Shown piece by piece: positions 6,782-14,794 of a stretch of 37,730 nucleotides of DNA. The stretch covers positions 1-37,730 of the forward strand of contig CAZCAI010000022.1 of assembly GCA_964496595.1 (NCBI GenBank). Reading direction: 5' to 3'. The position numbers and the translations under genes were made by a program. Position 1 is the first letter of the stretch. Every line of letters starts with the position of its first letter. The notes under the pieces were generated by a model that was not told where the DNA came from, searched no databases, and worked only from the letters and a program-made list of their open reading frames with translations. Origin of the DNA: JAAAOZ01 sp964496595 (GTDB lineage Bacteria > Chloroflexota > Anaerolineae > B4-G1 > SLSP01).

Positions 6782-8509
6782 ATGAAAAATCAGGCGTTTT
6801 TGTGGCGATGTGGAGCGACCGCGATGCTCATCAGCGTGCTGGTCACGTTGGGATGTCCGTTAAATACGACGCGCGCCGCCGTTTCGATACCCCCCGATCC
6901 GCCGGAGCGCATATCGCCGCGCACGCCGCCGCCCTGGTGGTACGCGCCGGATAAGCCGCTGTGGCGGGAGGCGAGGGCGCTGGAGGCTCCCGACTGGTGG
7001 TATGAGCCGGCGAAGGAGGCGCGGGCCGCGTCGCCGTTCGAGCCGGCCACCTCCTTCACCGATTTCGACATCGCGGTGGAGATGCCCGGCGGTCAGCAAC
7101 TCAACGCGGGCATAGTCCCGCTCACCGTGCGCCTCACCGCCAACGGCATCACGCCCGACGTGATCGTCCAGGTTACCTCCGAACAGGTGCCGGAGCAGGC
7201 CGTCTATGCTAGCTACGAAAAGACCCCCTCCGGTACCATCCAGAACTTAGGCGGATTCCAGCAGGCTAAGTTTATGGGCGGCGTCAGCCCCGATTACCTC
7301 GCCGAGGTGACCTTCAAATATGAGCCGCTGACGACCGGCTGGTTCTACTTCAACGTCGTGGTGTGGATGGGCGATAACCAGATCTACCAGCAGCATCACG
7401 GCGTCCACATCAACCCGGTGACGCCGACCTTCAACACCTTCGAGCCGACCGTCACGCTGGGAAACCATCGCCCCCTGAACGCGGGCGCCATCCCGCTGGA
7501 AATCGCGGTCACGGCGGATGGCCCCACGCCGGATATCGTCGTCCAGGTCAGCTCAGAGGATGTGCCGGAGCGGGCAGTCTACGTTGGCAAGGAGAAGACG
7601 CCCGACGGCGCGATCCAGAATCTGCGGGGATGGCAGCAGGCGCGCTTTCGCGGCGGCGTCGGCCCGGACAATCTGGCGCGCGTGATCTTCAACTATGAGC
7701 CGCTGGCGACGGGCTGGCTCTACTTCAACGTCATTATCTGGATGGGCGACACTCAGATCTATCAGCAACATCACGGCGTCCACATCAATCCCGTGACGCC
7801 GACCTTCAGCAACTTCGAGACGACGGTTGATTTTGGCGCTAACAGCCAGGGCTTCAACGCCGGATTCATCCCGCTCCATATCCGGGTGACCGCCGACGGC
7901 GCGACGCCCGACATTCTGATTCGCGTTAGTTCGGAGGATGTGCCGGAGCGCGCCATCTACGCCGGCTACGAGAAGTCGCCGGAGGGCGCGATCCAGAACC
8001 TCAACTGGTTCCAGCAGACCCAATTCCGGGGCGGCGTCGGCCCGGATGGCGTCGCTGATGTGCTCTTCAAATATGAGCCGCTGGCCCTGGGCTGGGTCAA
8101 CTACGAGGTCAGCGTGGAGATGGGCGGCAATATGGTCTACGGCCCGGCGCGGCATTTCATCTACATCAAACCCTCCGGCTCGCCCTCGATGCTCTTCCCC
8201 CCGCTGATCCAGAGCTTCGATGTCGCGGCGGAGACGGTCTCAGAGGACGCACGCAGCGTCACCTTTAGCGCGGATCTCGTCGGCAACCCCGACCCGCAGT
8301 ATGAGCTTTCCTGTGGCGAAGGCGCCGCCGCGCCGGAGGTGTTGTCGGATGCCACGTTTGTGTGCCACTATCGCGCCGACGCCCCTGGCGTCTACGTGGC
8401 GCAGGTCACCGCTGCCAACGACGATGGCGAGACGCGCTACACCACCGTCGCGACGAAGACGGTCTTGGTGCCGGCATCGCATTCCTATCTCCCGTTGATC
8501 CGAAAATAG
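6782..8509 (+). CDS. Secreted protein with three ~124-aa internal repeats and a PKD-like domain
   Basis: 575 aa. An N-terminal hydrophobic stretch (about 10-25) and AxA-like site near TTRAAVS indicate secretion; the Cys at 25 lacks a canonical lipobox. A short tandem motif with paired Trp and Tyr (WWYAPDK, WWYEPAK) is followed by three homologous repeats at about 90-213, 214-337 and 338-463. Each carries LNAG or FNAG, TPD, VPE(Q/R)A(V/I)Y, IQNL, (F/W)QQ, GGV, YEPL and GW. After a linker, about 475-565 resembles a PKD/Ig-like beta domain. The last residues, SYLPLIRK, match a short tail common on secreted Chloroflexota proteins (recalled, not searched). AGGAGGT lies eight bases before the ATG. 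The role is unknown; a surface structural or ligand-binding protein is likely. Confidence 0.85.
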   Translation: MKNQAFLWRCGATAMLISVLVTLGCPLNTTRAAVSIPPDPPERISPRTPPPWWYAPDKPLWREARALEAPDWWYEPAKEARAASPFEPATSFTDFDIAVEMPGGQQLNAGIVPLTVRLTANGITPDVIVQVTSEQVPEQAVYASYEKTPSGTIQNLGGFQQAKFMGGVSPDYLAEVTFKYEPLTTGWFYFNVVVWMGDNQIYQQHHGVHINPVTPTFNTFEPTVTLGNHRPLNAGAIPLEIAVTADGPTPDIVVQVSSEDVPERAVYVGKEKTPDGAIQNLRGWQQARFRGGVGPDNLARVIFNYEPLATGWLYFNVIIWMGDTQIYQQHHGVHINPVTPTFSNFETTVDFGANSQGFNAGFIPLHIRVTADGATPDILIRVSSEDVPERAIYAGYEKSPEGAIQNLNWFQQTQFRGGVGPDGVADVLFKYEPLALGWVNYEVSVEMGGNMVYGPARHFIYIKPSGSPSMLFPPLIQSFDVAAETVSEDARSVTFSADLVGNPDPQYELSCGEGAAAPEVLSDATFVCHYRADAPGVYVAQVTAANDDGETRYTTVATKTVLVPASHSYLPLIRK

Positions 8510-8529
8510 CGTTTTTGCCCATAGCACAA

Positions 8530-8574
8530 AGCCCTTCGGTGACGCCGGTTGGCGCGCCGAAGGGCTTTTCTTTT
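8530..8574 (+). terminator. Intrinsic terminator after the repeat protein gene
   Basis: A 10-bp stem AGCCCTTCGG (8530-8539) / CCGAAGGGCT (8557-8566) is followed by TTTCTTTT, 20 bp after the stop codon. It is a good rho-independent terminator for the plus-strand gene. Confidence 0.8.
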
Positions 8575-8580
8575 CGCGCA

Positions 8581-8679
8581 ACCCTTGCGAAGGTTACGCT
8601 ACAGTGTGCGAAGACCAGCATATTGTCTTGATCGAGACTTTCCTGGTGACGGGATGGATTCCGTAACCTTCGCAAGGGT
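8581..8679. repeat. Family C inverted-repeat element, copy C1 (99 bp)
   Basis: Perfect 18-bp terminal inverted repeats, ACCCTTGCGAAGGTTACG (8581-8598) and its complement (8662-8679), enclose 63 bases of unrelated sequence. It lies between the 3' ends of two convergent genes, six bases beyond the stop codon of the minus-strand macroglobulin gene. The same ends recur in the cores of B1 and B2 and at 33383-33478, each time spaced to give 97-99 bp but with different interiors. Confidence 0.75.
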
Positions 8680-8685
8680 GAGTTT

Positions 8686-11600
8686 TCACCGCACCACGAC
8701 CTCGATGGCAACGGCGTCGCGCACGGGGATGCCGCTCGCGCCCGTGGCCTCGGCCTGCACCTGGAGGTGATAGGCGCCCGCGCGGTGCGGGCGTAGGGTG
8801 AAGGTCGCGGCGCGCACCTCGCCCGGCGCCAAGGTGAGCGGGGGCGGAGCCTCGCGCAGCGCGTACCACTCGGCGGCCACCGGCGTGAGTTCGACCGTCT
8901 GCGCCTCCGGCAGATAGTTATAGACGGTCACCGTCGCTGTCGTGACGTCCCCGATGGCGATCTCTGCTGGCGCCGCCACGTCGATGAAGAACTCCTGGTA
9001 GACCACAAGATCGTGTTCCCCCGCGCCGATGACGCCATCGCGGGTGGAGGCCAGCGCCGTGACGCGCCAGGTTGTGAGCGTATGGGCCAACGGCAGATCG
9101 AAGGCGTAGTGACCCGCGTCGTCCGTGATTGCCTCCGGCATCCAGTAGAGCGTCTCCGGGAAGATGTGCCGCAGCGGGTAGGGGGCCGCCGGGAGCGCTG
9201 GGGCCGTTGGGGTAGGCTGGGGCGCCGGTTCGACCGCTTCCTCCTCGGTTCTCGGTTCTTCCGTCGGCGCGTGGGTCGGCTCCTCCGCCTCTCCGACTTC
9301 TCCCTCGACTTCTTCCGTCGGCGCGGTTTCGTGGGCCGGCGCGCCGCAGCCCGTCATCCAGGCCAGCGGCCCCGCGTAGAGGTGAGGATCGCCCCAGCGC
9401 CGGCTCAAGGGCGAATCCAGCGCCGGCACGGTGGCCGCTGTTACGATGGCGACCATCAGCAGCAGCGCCAGCGCCGTGATCAGCCATCCCAGCACCAGGC
9501 GCCCGCGCAGGATCAGGCCCTGCGACCAGAGCAGGAGGCTGGCCAGCAGCCACAGGAAGGCCGCCACGAGCGCGACGATCCCCACGGCCGCCGGGCCAAT
9601 CTCTGTGGCGACTCTGAGCAGCAGCCCGCTTAGGACGAGATACGCGCCCAGCGCGCCGCTCATCAATTGGAGATCGGCCTCGCCCCGCCGCCAGCCCGTG
9701 ATCCACAGCGCGCCCCAGATCGCGGCCACGAGCGCCAGCACGCCGACAAAAATCGCCATCCCCAGCGGCGGCGCCAGCGCGGCGATGATGCCCAGCGCGC
9801 CGACGAAGGGGCCGAGCGCCGCCACGATCAGTAGCTTCCAGCCGCAGGTGCGCAGCGCCTGGCTCAGCAATCGCGCCTGCCGGAGTTCGCGCACGACGAT
9901 GGCGCTGGCGATCAGCGGCAGGATGGTGAGGATCATCCCCAGATGATTCGCCAGCGCGCGGCGTCGGCGGGCCGCTGTCTCCGGCGGCGTGACGGTGGCG
10001 CTGGCTTGCAATGGGAAGCCTGCAGGAGCTGTGCCGGCCCACGCGGCTTGCGCCGCCACATCCTGCGCCGCGCGTTGCTCGGCGGCGGCCTTTCCTTCTA
10101 GTAGCGCGGGCAGATCCAACGCGGCGATTTTCGCTTCCGGCTTGACCATCGCCTCGTCCAGCAGCAGATAGGTGCGGGCGAAGCTCGGCGGCAGCGTCTC
10201 CAGCGCGAGCACTGAGGCATCGACCACGGCCAGCCCCAGCGCCGAGGTCGTCGGCTGCGCGGCGCCGCTTTCGTCCACGCGCGAGGTTTGCACCGCCACG
10301 CGCGCACTCTCGCCGGGGCGATATTGGGCCTGATCCGCCGTGATATTGACGGCAAGCTGCTGTGGCGCGTCGACCGCGACCAGGCGGGCGTCGGAGATTA
10401 TCTCGCCATCGGGCAGGAGCGCGGAGGCGCGCAAATTCAGCGCGCCGACCAGCGCGGCGTCCAGATCGAGCGCGAAGGCGGCGCGGCCCTGCGTCACCGG
10501 CGCGGAGAGCGCGGCGACCATCTGCCCGCCCTGGATCACATCTAAGTAGATCTGCGCGCCGTCGGGGCGTGAGGTCAGCGCTTCCAGGCGGAGCGTCTCG
10601 CCCACCTCGTAGGCGGCTCGCTCGGCGCGCAAGAGCAGCGTGGCGCGCGCGTGTTCAACACGGGCGCGCTCGGCGGCCAGGGAGATCGTGGCGTGGCCGG
10701 CGGCGCCCGTCGCATCCCGCGCTGCGATCTCCAGCGTCTGCGCGGCGGCGTCGCTCGGCGGCGTGAGGCGGAAGGTCGCCAGCCCGTAGGCGTCGGTGGC
10801 GATCTGGCGCTGCTCCCCGCTCACAGAGATGGTCAGGTCGGTGGGGATCGGCGCGCCGTCGGGCGTGGCGGTCATCACGTAGATGACGTTCTCCACGCCG
10901 GGTTTGAGCACGCCGCTCTCCGGCGCGGCCTGGATCTGGATCGGCTCGGCGGCCACGGGCACGGTTGTCCGGCGTCCCACCTGCCGACCGGCGCTATCGG
11001 TGACGGCGGCCTGGAGGTGGAGGGCGGCATTTTGCAGATCGGCGGGCGCGTCGAAGGCGAACTCGAAGCGCCCGGCGGCGTCGGTCTGGCCGGTGAGGGC
11101 CACGCGAGGAGCGGCGGCGTCCGGCTCAGTAGCGGCCTGGAGCTGGACGTGGGCATTGGCGACCGGCTGGCCGAAGAAGTAGGCGGCGGTTACGACGCCG
11201 GAGACGCGCATACCGGGGGTGTAGTAAGAGCGGTCTGGCGATAATTCAAGCTGGAAGGCGGGCAACTCGTAGGCGTCCACGGTGACGGCCCGCTCGGCAG
11301 TCGTATCGCCCAGCGTGGCGCGGAGCGTGTGGGCGCCCAACGGCGCCGCTTCGGGCAGCGGCGCATCCAACGCGGCGACGCCGAATTCGGAGAGCGTCGC
11401 CGCCTGCTTGAAGACCTCGCGCCCCGCCGGATCTCGCACGGCGAAGATGATCTTTTCCCCGGCGGCGGGGGTGAAGTCGGCGGCGTCCAACACCAGGGCG
11501 CGCAGATGGAGCGTCTGGCCGGGGCGGTAGGCGGGCCTGTCGCTGCTGAGGTAGATCTTGTAGGAGCGCGCCACGCGGATGGGATGCACGATTTGGGCCT

Positions 11601-12231
11601 CACCGGCGGGCGAGCGCGTCTCGACGACGAGGTCGGCGGTCTGGGGCAGATCCTCCGGCACGGTGAAGGTCACCTCGGCGGCGCCGTCGGCGTCGGTGAC
11701 GCCCCGGTAGACGTGGCGGATCACGTCCGGCGCGGCGTACAGGCTGACGACGACCTCCGCGCCGGCCAGGGGGAGGGCGGTGTCGGCGGAGCGGACGATG
11801 ACGCGCAGCGCGGCGCTGCGGCCCGGCGCGAACTGCTCCTGGCCTAAGACGATCGTCTCCTGCGGCGCGGCGGGCGGCAGGGAGAGCGTTTGGGTGGTGC
11901 GAATGGAGAAGAAGATGAGCAACAGCGCCATCGCGGCCTGAAGCACGGCGCCACGCCGGGCGAAGAGCCAACTCCATAAGGATCGCGGTCGTTCTAACTC
12001 GGCCCGGAGGCGCTCGCGGATGCGACGGTCGGCCTCGTAAGGGAGGCGCACGGGGCTGAGCGCCGCGTCGAAGGTCTGGCGCAGGTCGCGGCGCTCGGCG
12101 CGGAGATGGGCCAACGCCCGCGTGCAGCGCTCGCACCGCGCGAGATGCGCCGCGACGCGCGCGCGTGCTGGCGCGTCAAGCTCGTCATCTAAATACGCTA
12201 TCAGATCCGCTTCGATGTGTTCGTCGCTCAA
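8686..12231 (-). CDS. Anti-sigma zinc-finger / alpha-2-macroglobulin-like multi-TM protein
   Basis: 1181 aa. Residues 1-40 form a ZAS anti-sigma zinc finger (H5, H29-x3-C33-x2-C36). A transmembrane helix follows at about 92-110. About 115-750 is a series of beta-rich macroglobulin MG/MG2-type domains (RPAYRPGQTLHLRAL, DRSYYTPGMRVSG, DQAQYRPGESARV). About six TM helices follow at 762-935, then an acidic/Pro-rich, bait-like linker (about 955-1015) and an A2M-domain motif (FPETLYWMPEA, TTWRVTAL). The protein ends there, so the usual thioester region (GCGEQ type) is absent. The TM count puts both macroglobulin parts outside and the zinc finger inside. The start is TTG, with AGGAG six bases upstream and no nearby ATG. 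It follows the ECF sigma gene on the same strand. The likely role is to hold that sigma factor at the membrane (inference). Confidence 0.85.
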   Translation of the reverse strand: MSDEHIEADLIAYLDDELDAPARARVAAHLARCERCTRALAHLRAERRDLRQTFDAALSPVRLPYEADRRIRERLRAELERPRSLWSWLFARRGAVLQAAMALLLIFFSIRTTQTLSLPPAAPQETIVLGQEQFAPGRSAALRVIVRSADTALPLAGAEVVVSLYAAPDVIRHVYRGVTDADGAAEVTFTVPEDLPQTADLVVETRSPAGEAQIVHPIRVARSYKIYLSSDRPAYRPGQTLHLRALVLDAADFTPAAGEKIIFAVRDPAGREVFKQAATLSEFGVAALDAPLPEAAPLGAHTLRATLGDTTAERAVTVDAYELPAFQLELSPDRSYYTPGMRVSGVVTAAYFFGQPVANAHVQLQAATEPDAAAPRVALTGQTDAAGRFEFAFDAPADLQNAALHLQAAVTDSAGRQVGRRTTVPVAAEPIQIQAAPESGVLKPGVENVIYVMTATPDGAPIPTDLTISVSGEQRQIATDAYGLATFRLTPPSDAAAQTLEIAARDATGAAGHATISLAAERARVEHARATLLLRAERAAYEVGETLRLEALTSRPDGAQIYLDVIQGGQMVAALSAPVTQGRAAFALDLDAALVGALNLRASALLPDGEIISDARLVAVDAPQQLAVNITADQAQYRPGESARVAVQTSRVDESGAAQPTTSALGLAVVDASVLALETLPPSFARTYLLLDEAMVKPEAKIAALDLPALLEGKAAAEQRAAQDVAAQAAWAGTAPAGFPLQASATVTPPETAARRRRALANHLGMILTILPLIASAIVVRELRQARLLSQALRTCGWKLLIVAALGPFVGALGIIAALAPPLGMAIFVGVLALVAAIWGALWITGWRRGEADLQLMSGALGAYLVLSGLLLRVATEIGPAAVGIVALVAAFLWLLASLLLWSQGLILRGRLVLGWLITALALLLMVAIVTAATVPALDSPLSRRWGDPHLYAGPLAWMTGCGAPAHETAPTEEVEGEVGEAEEPTHAPTEEPRTEEEAVEPAPQPTPTAPALPAAPYPLRHIFPETLYWMPEAITDDAGHYAFDLPLAHTLTTWRVTALASTRDGVIGAGEHDLVVYQEFFIDVAAPAEIAIGDVTTATVTVYNYLPEAQTVELTPVAAEWYALREAPPPLTLAPGEVRAATFTLRPHRAGAYHLQVQAEATGASGIPVRDAVAIEVVVR

Positions 12232-12372
12232 AGAAATCTCCTGAGATTAGCTGCCTGGCGATGAATTCGCGGGCAACGGGGCGTAGTAAGCTGCACCTGG
12301 GCAAAGTCGCCCTTCGGCGACTGGGAACAAGGAGCTAACCCAAACACAATCTTAATTCTCACTCCTTAATTC

Positions 12373-13068
12373 TCAATTCTTATTTCCCAATCGATGGTGC
12401 AACTTCTTATGCGCATTGTACAATCGTGATTTGACCGTGCCCATTTTGATCCCCAAGACCTCCGCGATCTCTTCGTAGGAGAGATCCTCTTGATAACGCA
12501 GTAGGACGACCATCCGATGCGCCTCCGAGAGGTCATCGACCGCGCGCCAGAGCTTGGCGGCCCGCTCGCGATCCAAGACGGTGGCTTCGGGCTGGAGGGG
12601 GTGGGGCATCGGCCGGCGCGCCAGACGCTCCTCGACGTCGTCCCATTCGATTGTATGGGTGTGCTGCTTCCCACGCATCCGCATCCGGCAGCGGTTGACG
12701 GTGACGCGGTAGAGCCACGTCCTGAAGCGCGCCGGGCCGTGCACGTCGTAATCGGGCAGGGCGTCTAACACGTCCAGGAAGGTCTCCTGCGTGGCCTCCT
12801 CGGCCTCCTGCTGATGGCGGGTGGTGTAGAACGCCACGCGATAGACGTAATCCTTGTAGCGGTCGAACAGCGCCTCGAAGGCGCGCGGCTGCCCCTGCTG
12901 AAATCGCGTGATCAGCTCCTCGGTGGGGACGCCGCTGCCCGCTGGATCATTGCGCTCGCCGGCCAGCGCGAACCATATCCGCCGGAACCAGCGCCCCAGG
13001 CGAGAAGCCCACGGGGGCAAGCTGGGCGCGGGGGGATAGGGGCGTTGTCGGGCCACGAGCACGGTCAC
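12373..13068 (-). CDS. ECF-type RNA polymerase sigma factor
   Basis: 231 aa. Region 2 (about 55-120) contains FEALFDRYKDYVYRVAF and the acidic helix EAEEATQETFLDV. Region 4 (about 172-225) contains LSEAHRMVVLLRYQEDLSY, then EEIAEVLGIKMGTVKSRLYNA, a clear helix-turn-helix. No region 3 or 1.1 is present. A 50-aa N-terminal extension carries Trp/Arg-rich sequence (WASRLGRWFRRIWF) that could form an amphipathic helix. The start is GTG at 13068 with AGGAG seven bases upstream. The anti-sigma/macroglobulin gene starts 141 bp downstream on the same strand. That gap holds a small hairpin (12305-12322) without a T tract, so the pair is probably one operon. ECF sigma factors usually activate their own operon, but no autoregulated promoter could be recognised. 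Confidence 0.93.
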   Translation of the reverse strand: MTVLVARQRPYPPAPSLPPWASRLGRWFRRIWFALAGERNDPAGSGVPTEELITRFQQGQPRAFEALFDRYKDYVYRVAFYTTRHQQEAEEATQETFLDVLDALPDYDVHGPARFRTWLYRVTVNRCRMRMRGKQHTHTIEWDDVEERLARRPMPHPLQPEATVLDRERAAKLWRAVDDLSEAHRMVVLLRYQEDLSYEEIAEVLGIKMGTVKSRLYNAHKKLHHRLGNKN

Positions 13069-13127
13069 GCGATGGCTCCTTGATCTCTATAAGTTACATG
13101 CAGGTCAGCGGTGAAATGTTCACGGTC

Positions 13128-13181
13128 AGCAGATTAAGCGGATGGAGCAGATGAAGTGGATTAGGCAGATGGAACAGATTT
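13128..13181. repeat. Degenerate 18-bp tandem repeat, three units
   Basis: Three consecutive 18-bp units begin at 13128, 13146 and 13164. Each has the pattern (A/G)GCAGAT followed by a purine-rich stretch. They lie in the gap upstream of the sigma factor gene. No coding role is apparent. Confidence 0.5.
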
Positions 13182-13255
13182 GTATCAGCATATCTGCTAA
13201 ATTTGCTCTAGGGGATTCCAGAAATTAAAACCTTCCAAAAAAACCGATGTTTATT

Positions 13256-13283
13256 GTAGAGACGCAAGATTTTGCGTCTCTAC
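13256..13283. repeat. Palindromic REP-like hairpin
   Basis: Perfect 12-bp inverted repeat GTAGAGACGCAA / TTGCGTCTCTAC with a 4-base loop. Sequences of this kind are dispersed in many bacterial genomes. It could act as a weak 3' hairpin for the AEC gene, whose stop lies 40 bp away on the minus strand. Confidence 0.65.
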
Positions 13284-13322
13284 TGGGAGATTTATTTTTC
13301 TGTAAATGCCCTATCTGCTGAT

Positions 13323-14243
13323 TTACATCAACAAGTTGAGGATGATGGTCACGGTCAGCAGGCTGGCGATGGTGGTGACGAAGACGCTGAGCGCGGCGAA
13401 CTCCGTGTCGGCGTCGTATTCCATCGTCAGGACCAGGGTCATCACGGCGGAGGGCATCGCGCTCTCTAAGATGATGACGTCGCGCGTGAGGCCTGTCACG
13501 CCTAAGGCGATGCTCAGCAGCCAGGCCAGCAGCGGCGAGAGGAGCAGGCGTCCCGGCACGAGCGCGGCGAGCGCGGGCAGATGCCAGTGGTCGCGCGCGC
13601 CTTGTATGGCGCTTTTGGCGACGCGGTAGAGTTGGATGCCCAGGACGATCATCATCGCCGGCACTGATCCTCGCCCCAGGGTGTCGGTCGCGCGGAGGAT
13701 GAAATCGGGCATGCGCACGCCGGTGAAGTTGATGAGCAGGCCGCCGACGGCGGTGTAGAGGACGGGCACGGTGAGCACGCTGCGCAGCGATTCGCGGATT
13801 GATTGGCGGCTGCGGGCCACCAGGTAGATGCAGAGTGAGGAGCGCAGGAGGGTGCTGACGATGTAGTAGAGGACGGCGCGGGCCAGGCCGGCCTCGCCGA
13901 AGGCGAATTGGTTGACGGGGAAGCCATAGTTGGCGGTGTTCATCAGGACAAAACTGACCAGGAAGGCGCCGCGCGTTCCGCCCTCCAACTGGAGGGCGCG
14001 GGCCGCTATCGCGCCGATGGCCCACAGGATGAGCGTCAAGATCACTTGCACGGCCGCGATTTGGGCGAATTCGCCGCCGCTTACGCCGGAGGTCGCCAGC
14101 GCGTGGAAGGCCAAGGCCGGGCCGAAGATGTAGAAGGTGACGCGGGAGAGCACGCGCTCATCTAATTCGAGGTAGGGTTGAACGAGGGCGGCGGTACCGG
14201 CCGCCAAGAAGACAGGGAGGATAACGTTGAGGAGAACGTCCAT
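13323..14243 (-). CDS. AEC-family (auxin efflux carrier-like) transporter
   Basis: 306-aa integral membrane protein with about ten hydrophobic helices in two five-helix halves, the AEC layout. Family-like motifs include NTANYGFPVNQFAFGE in the first half and ILESAMPSAVMTLVL in the second. The latter matches the conserved Met-Pro segment of this secondary-carrier family. Members export or import organic anions, and the substrate cannot be predicted here. The ATG at 14243 has no strong SD, but it lies 26 bp after the MoaD/ThiS-like gene on the same strand, so translational coupling is plausible. The protein is about the usual length (300-320 aa). Confidence 0.9.
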   Translation of the reverse strand: MDVLLNVILPVFLAAGTAALVQPYLELDERVLSRVTFYIFGPALAFHALATSGVSGGEFAQIAAVQVILTLILWAIGAIAARALQLEGGTRGAFLVSFVLMNTANYGFPVNQFAFGEAGLARAVLYYIVSTLLRSSLCIYLVARSRQSIRESLRSVLTVPVLYTAVGGLLINFTGVRMPDFILRATDTLGRGSVPAMMIVLGIQLYRVAKSAIQGARDHWHLPALAALVPGRLLLSPLLAWLLSIALGVTGLTRDVIILESAMPSAVMTLVLTMEYDADTEFAALSVFVTTIASLLTVTIILNLLM

Positions 14244-14269
14244 TTGATTCGATTAGGTCTCTGGCGGAT

Positions 14270-14656
14270 TTAGGAATCGAAGCGGGTGCGCAGGCCCCGG
14301 TCGCTGCGTTGGGCCATCGATTCGGTCATCTCGCGCTCCATCGCCACGCCGTGACGGTACTGGAAGGGCCACATGCTCTTGAGATGGAAGAACGCGACGC
14401 GGTCGCCGTCCTCCAGCTCGCGTCCCAGGTCGGGATGCATGCCCGGCATCGCGCTGAGATTGCCGTTGATAAAGGTAAAGCCGCGCTCCTCCGTGGGCAT
14501 CGATAGATGATTCAAGATGTCCTGCACGGTTCGGCGCTCCGGGGGGAGAGCGAGATCGACGTGCGCCGCGATGTTGTCGTCGCTGCCGCCGTAGCGGGCC
14601 AGGGGACCGTAAAGCCATATATCGAGCTGGATGGTTTCGGGTTTGTTTTTGTTCAT
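14270..14656 (-). CDS. MoaD/ThiS-like beta-grasp protein
   Basis: 128 aa. The middle (about 12-93) fits the ubiquitin-like MoaD/ThiS fold: a first strand (LDIWLYGPLARYGG), TVQDILNHLSMPTEE, a short FINGN strand and LEDGDRVAFFHL. The C-terminal Gly-Gly used for sulfur transfer is missing. Instead there is a basic tail of about 35 residues, so it may not be a sulfur carrier. GGAGG lies 11 bases before the ATG. It precedes the AEC transporter gene by 26 bp. No molybdopterin or thiamine gene is nearby. The family is assigned from pattern only. Confidence 0.75.
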   Translation of the reverse strand: MNKNKPETIQLDIWLYGPLARYGGSDDNIAAHVDLALPPERRTVQDILNHLSMPTEERGFTFINGNLSAMPGMHPDLGRELEDGDRVAFFHLKSMWPFQYRHGVAMEREMTESMAQRSDRGLRTRFDS

Positions 14657-14737
14657 TAGGGTATTGCCTCCACAATAATCAGATAGTCTGTAGTCCGGTA
14701 GTTGTTCGCCTGGATGTAGTTTAGCATTGTCTAGGCT

Positions 14738-14771
14738 AAAAACAAACGGCCTGGGCCTCGCGCCCAGGCCG
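14738..14771 (-). terminator. Intrinsic terminator for the YhhN-family gene
   Basis: Perfect 10-bp GC-rich stem (14747-14756 / 14762-14771) with a 5-base loop. Read on the minus strand it is followed by TTTGTTTTT (complement of 14738-14746), 24 bp after the stop codon at 14795. Confidence 0.88.
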
Positions 14772-14794
14772 CTCTGGCAGGACGTTTCGTTGGA

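Noticed and set aside
12305..12322. Hairpin between the sigma and anti-sigma genes as a terminator
   Set aside because: The 7-bp stem has no T tract on the minus strand, so it does not separate the two genes.
14270..14656. Functional MoaD or ThiS sulfur carrier
   Set aside because: The fold pattern fits but the C-terminal Gly-Gly is absent and no molybdopterin or thiamine gene is nearby, so only the fold is called.
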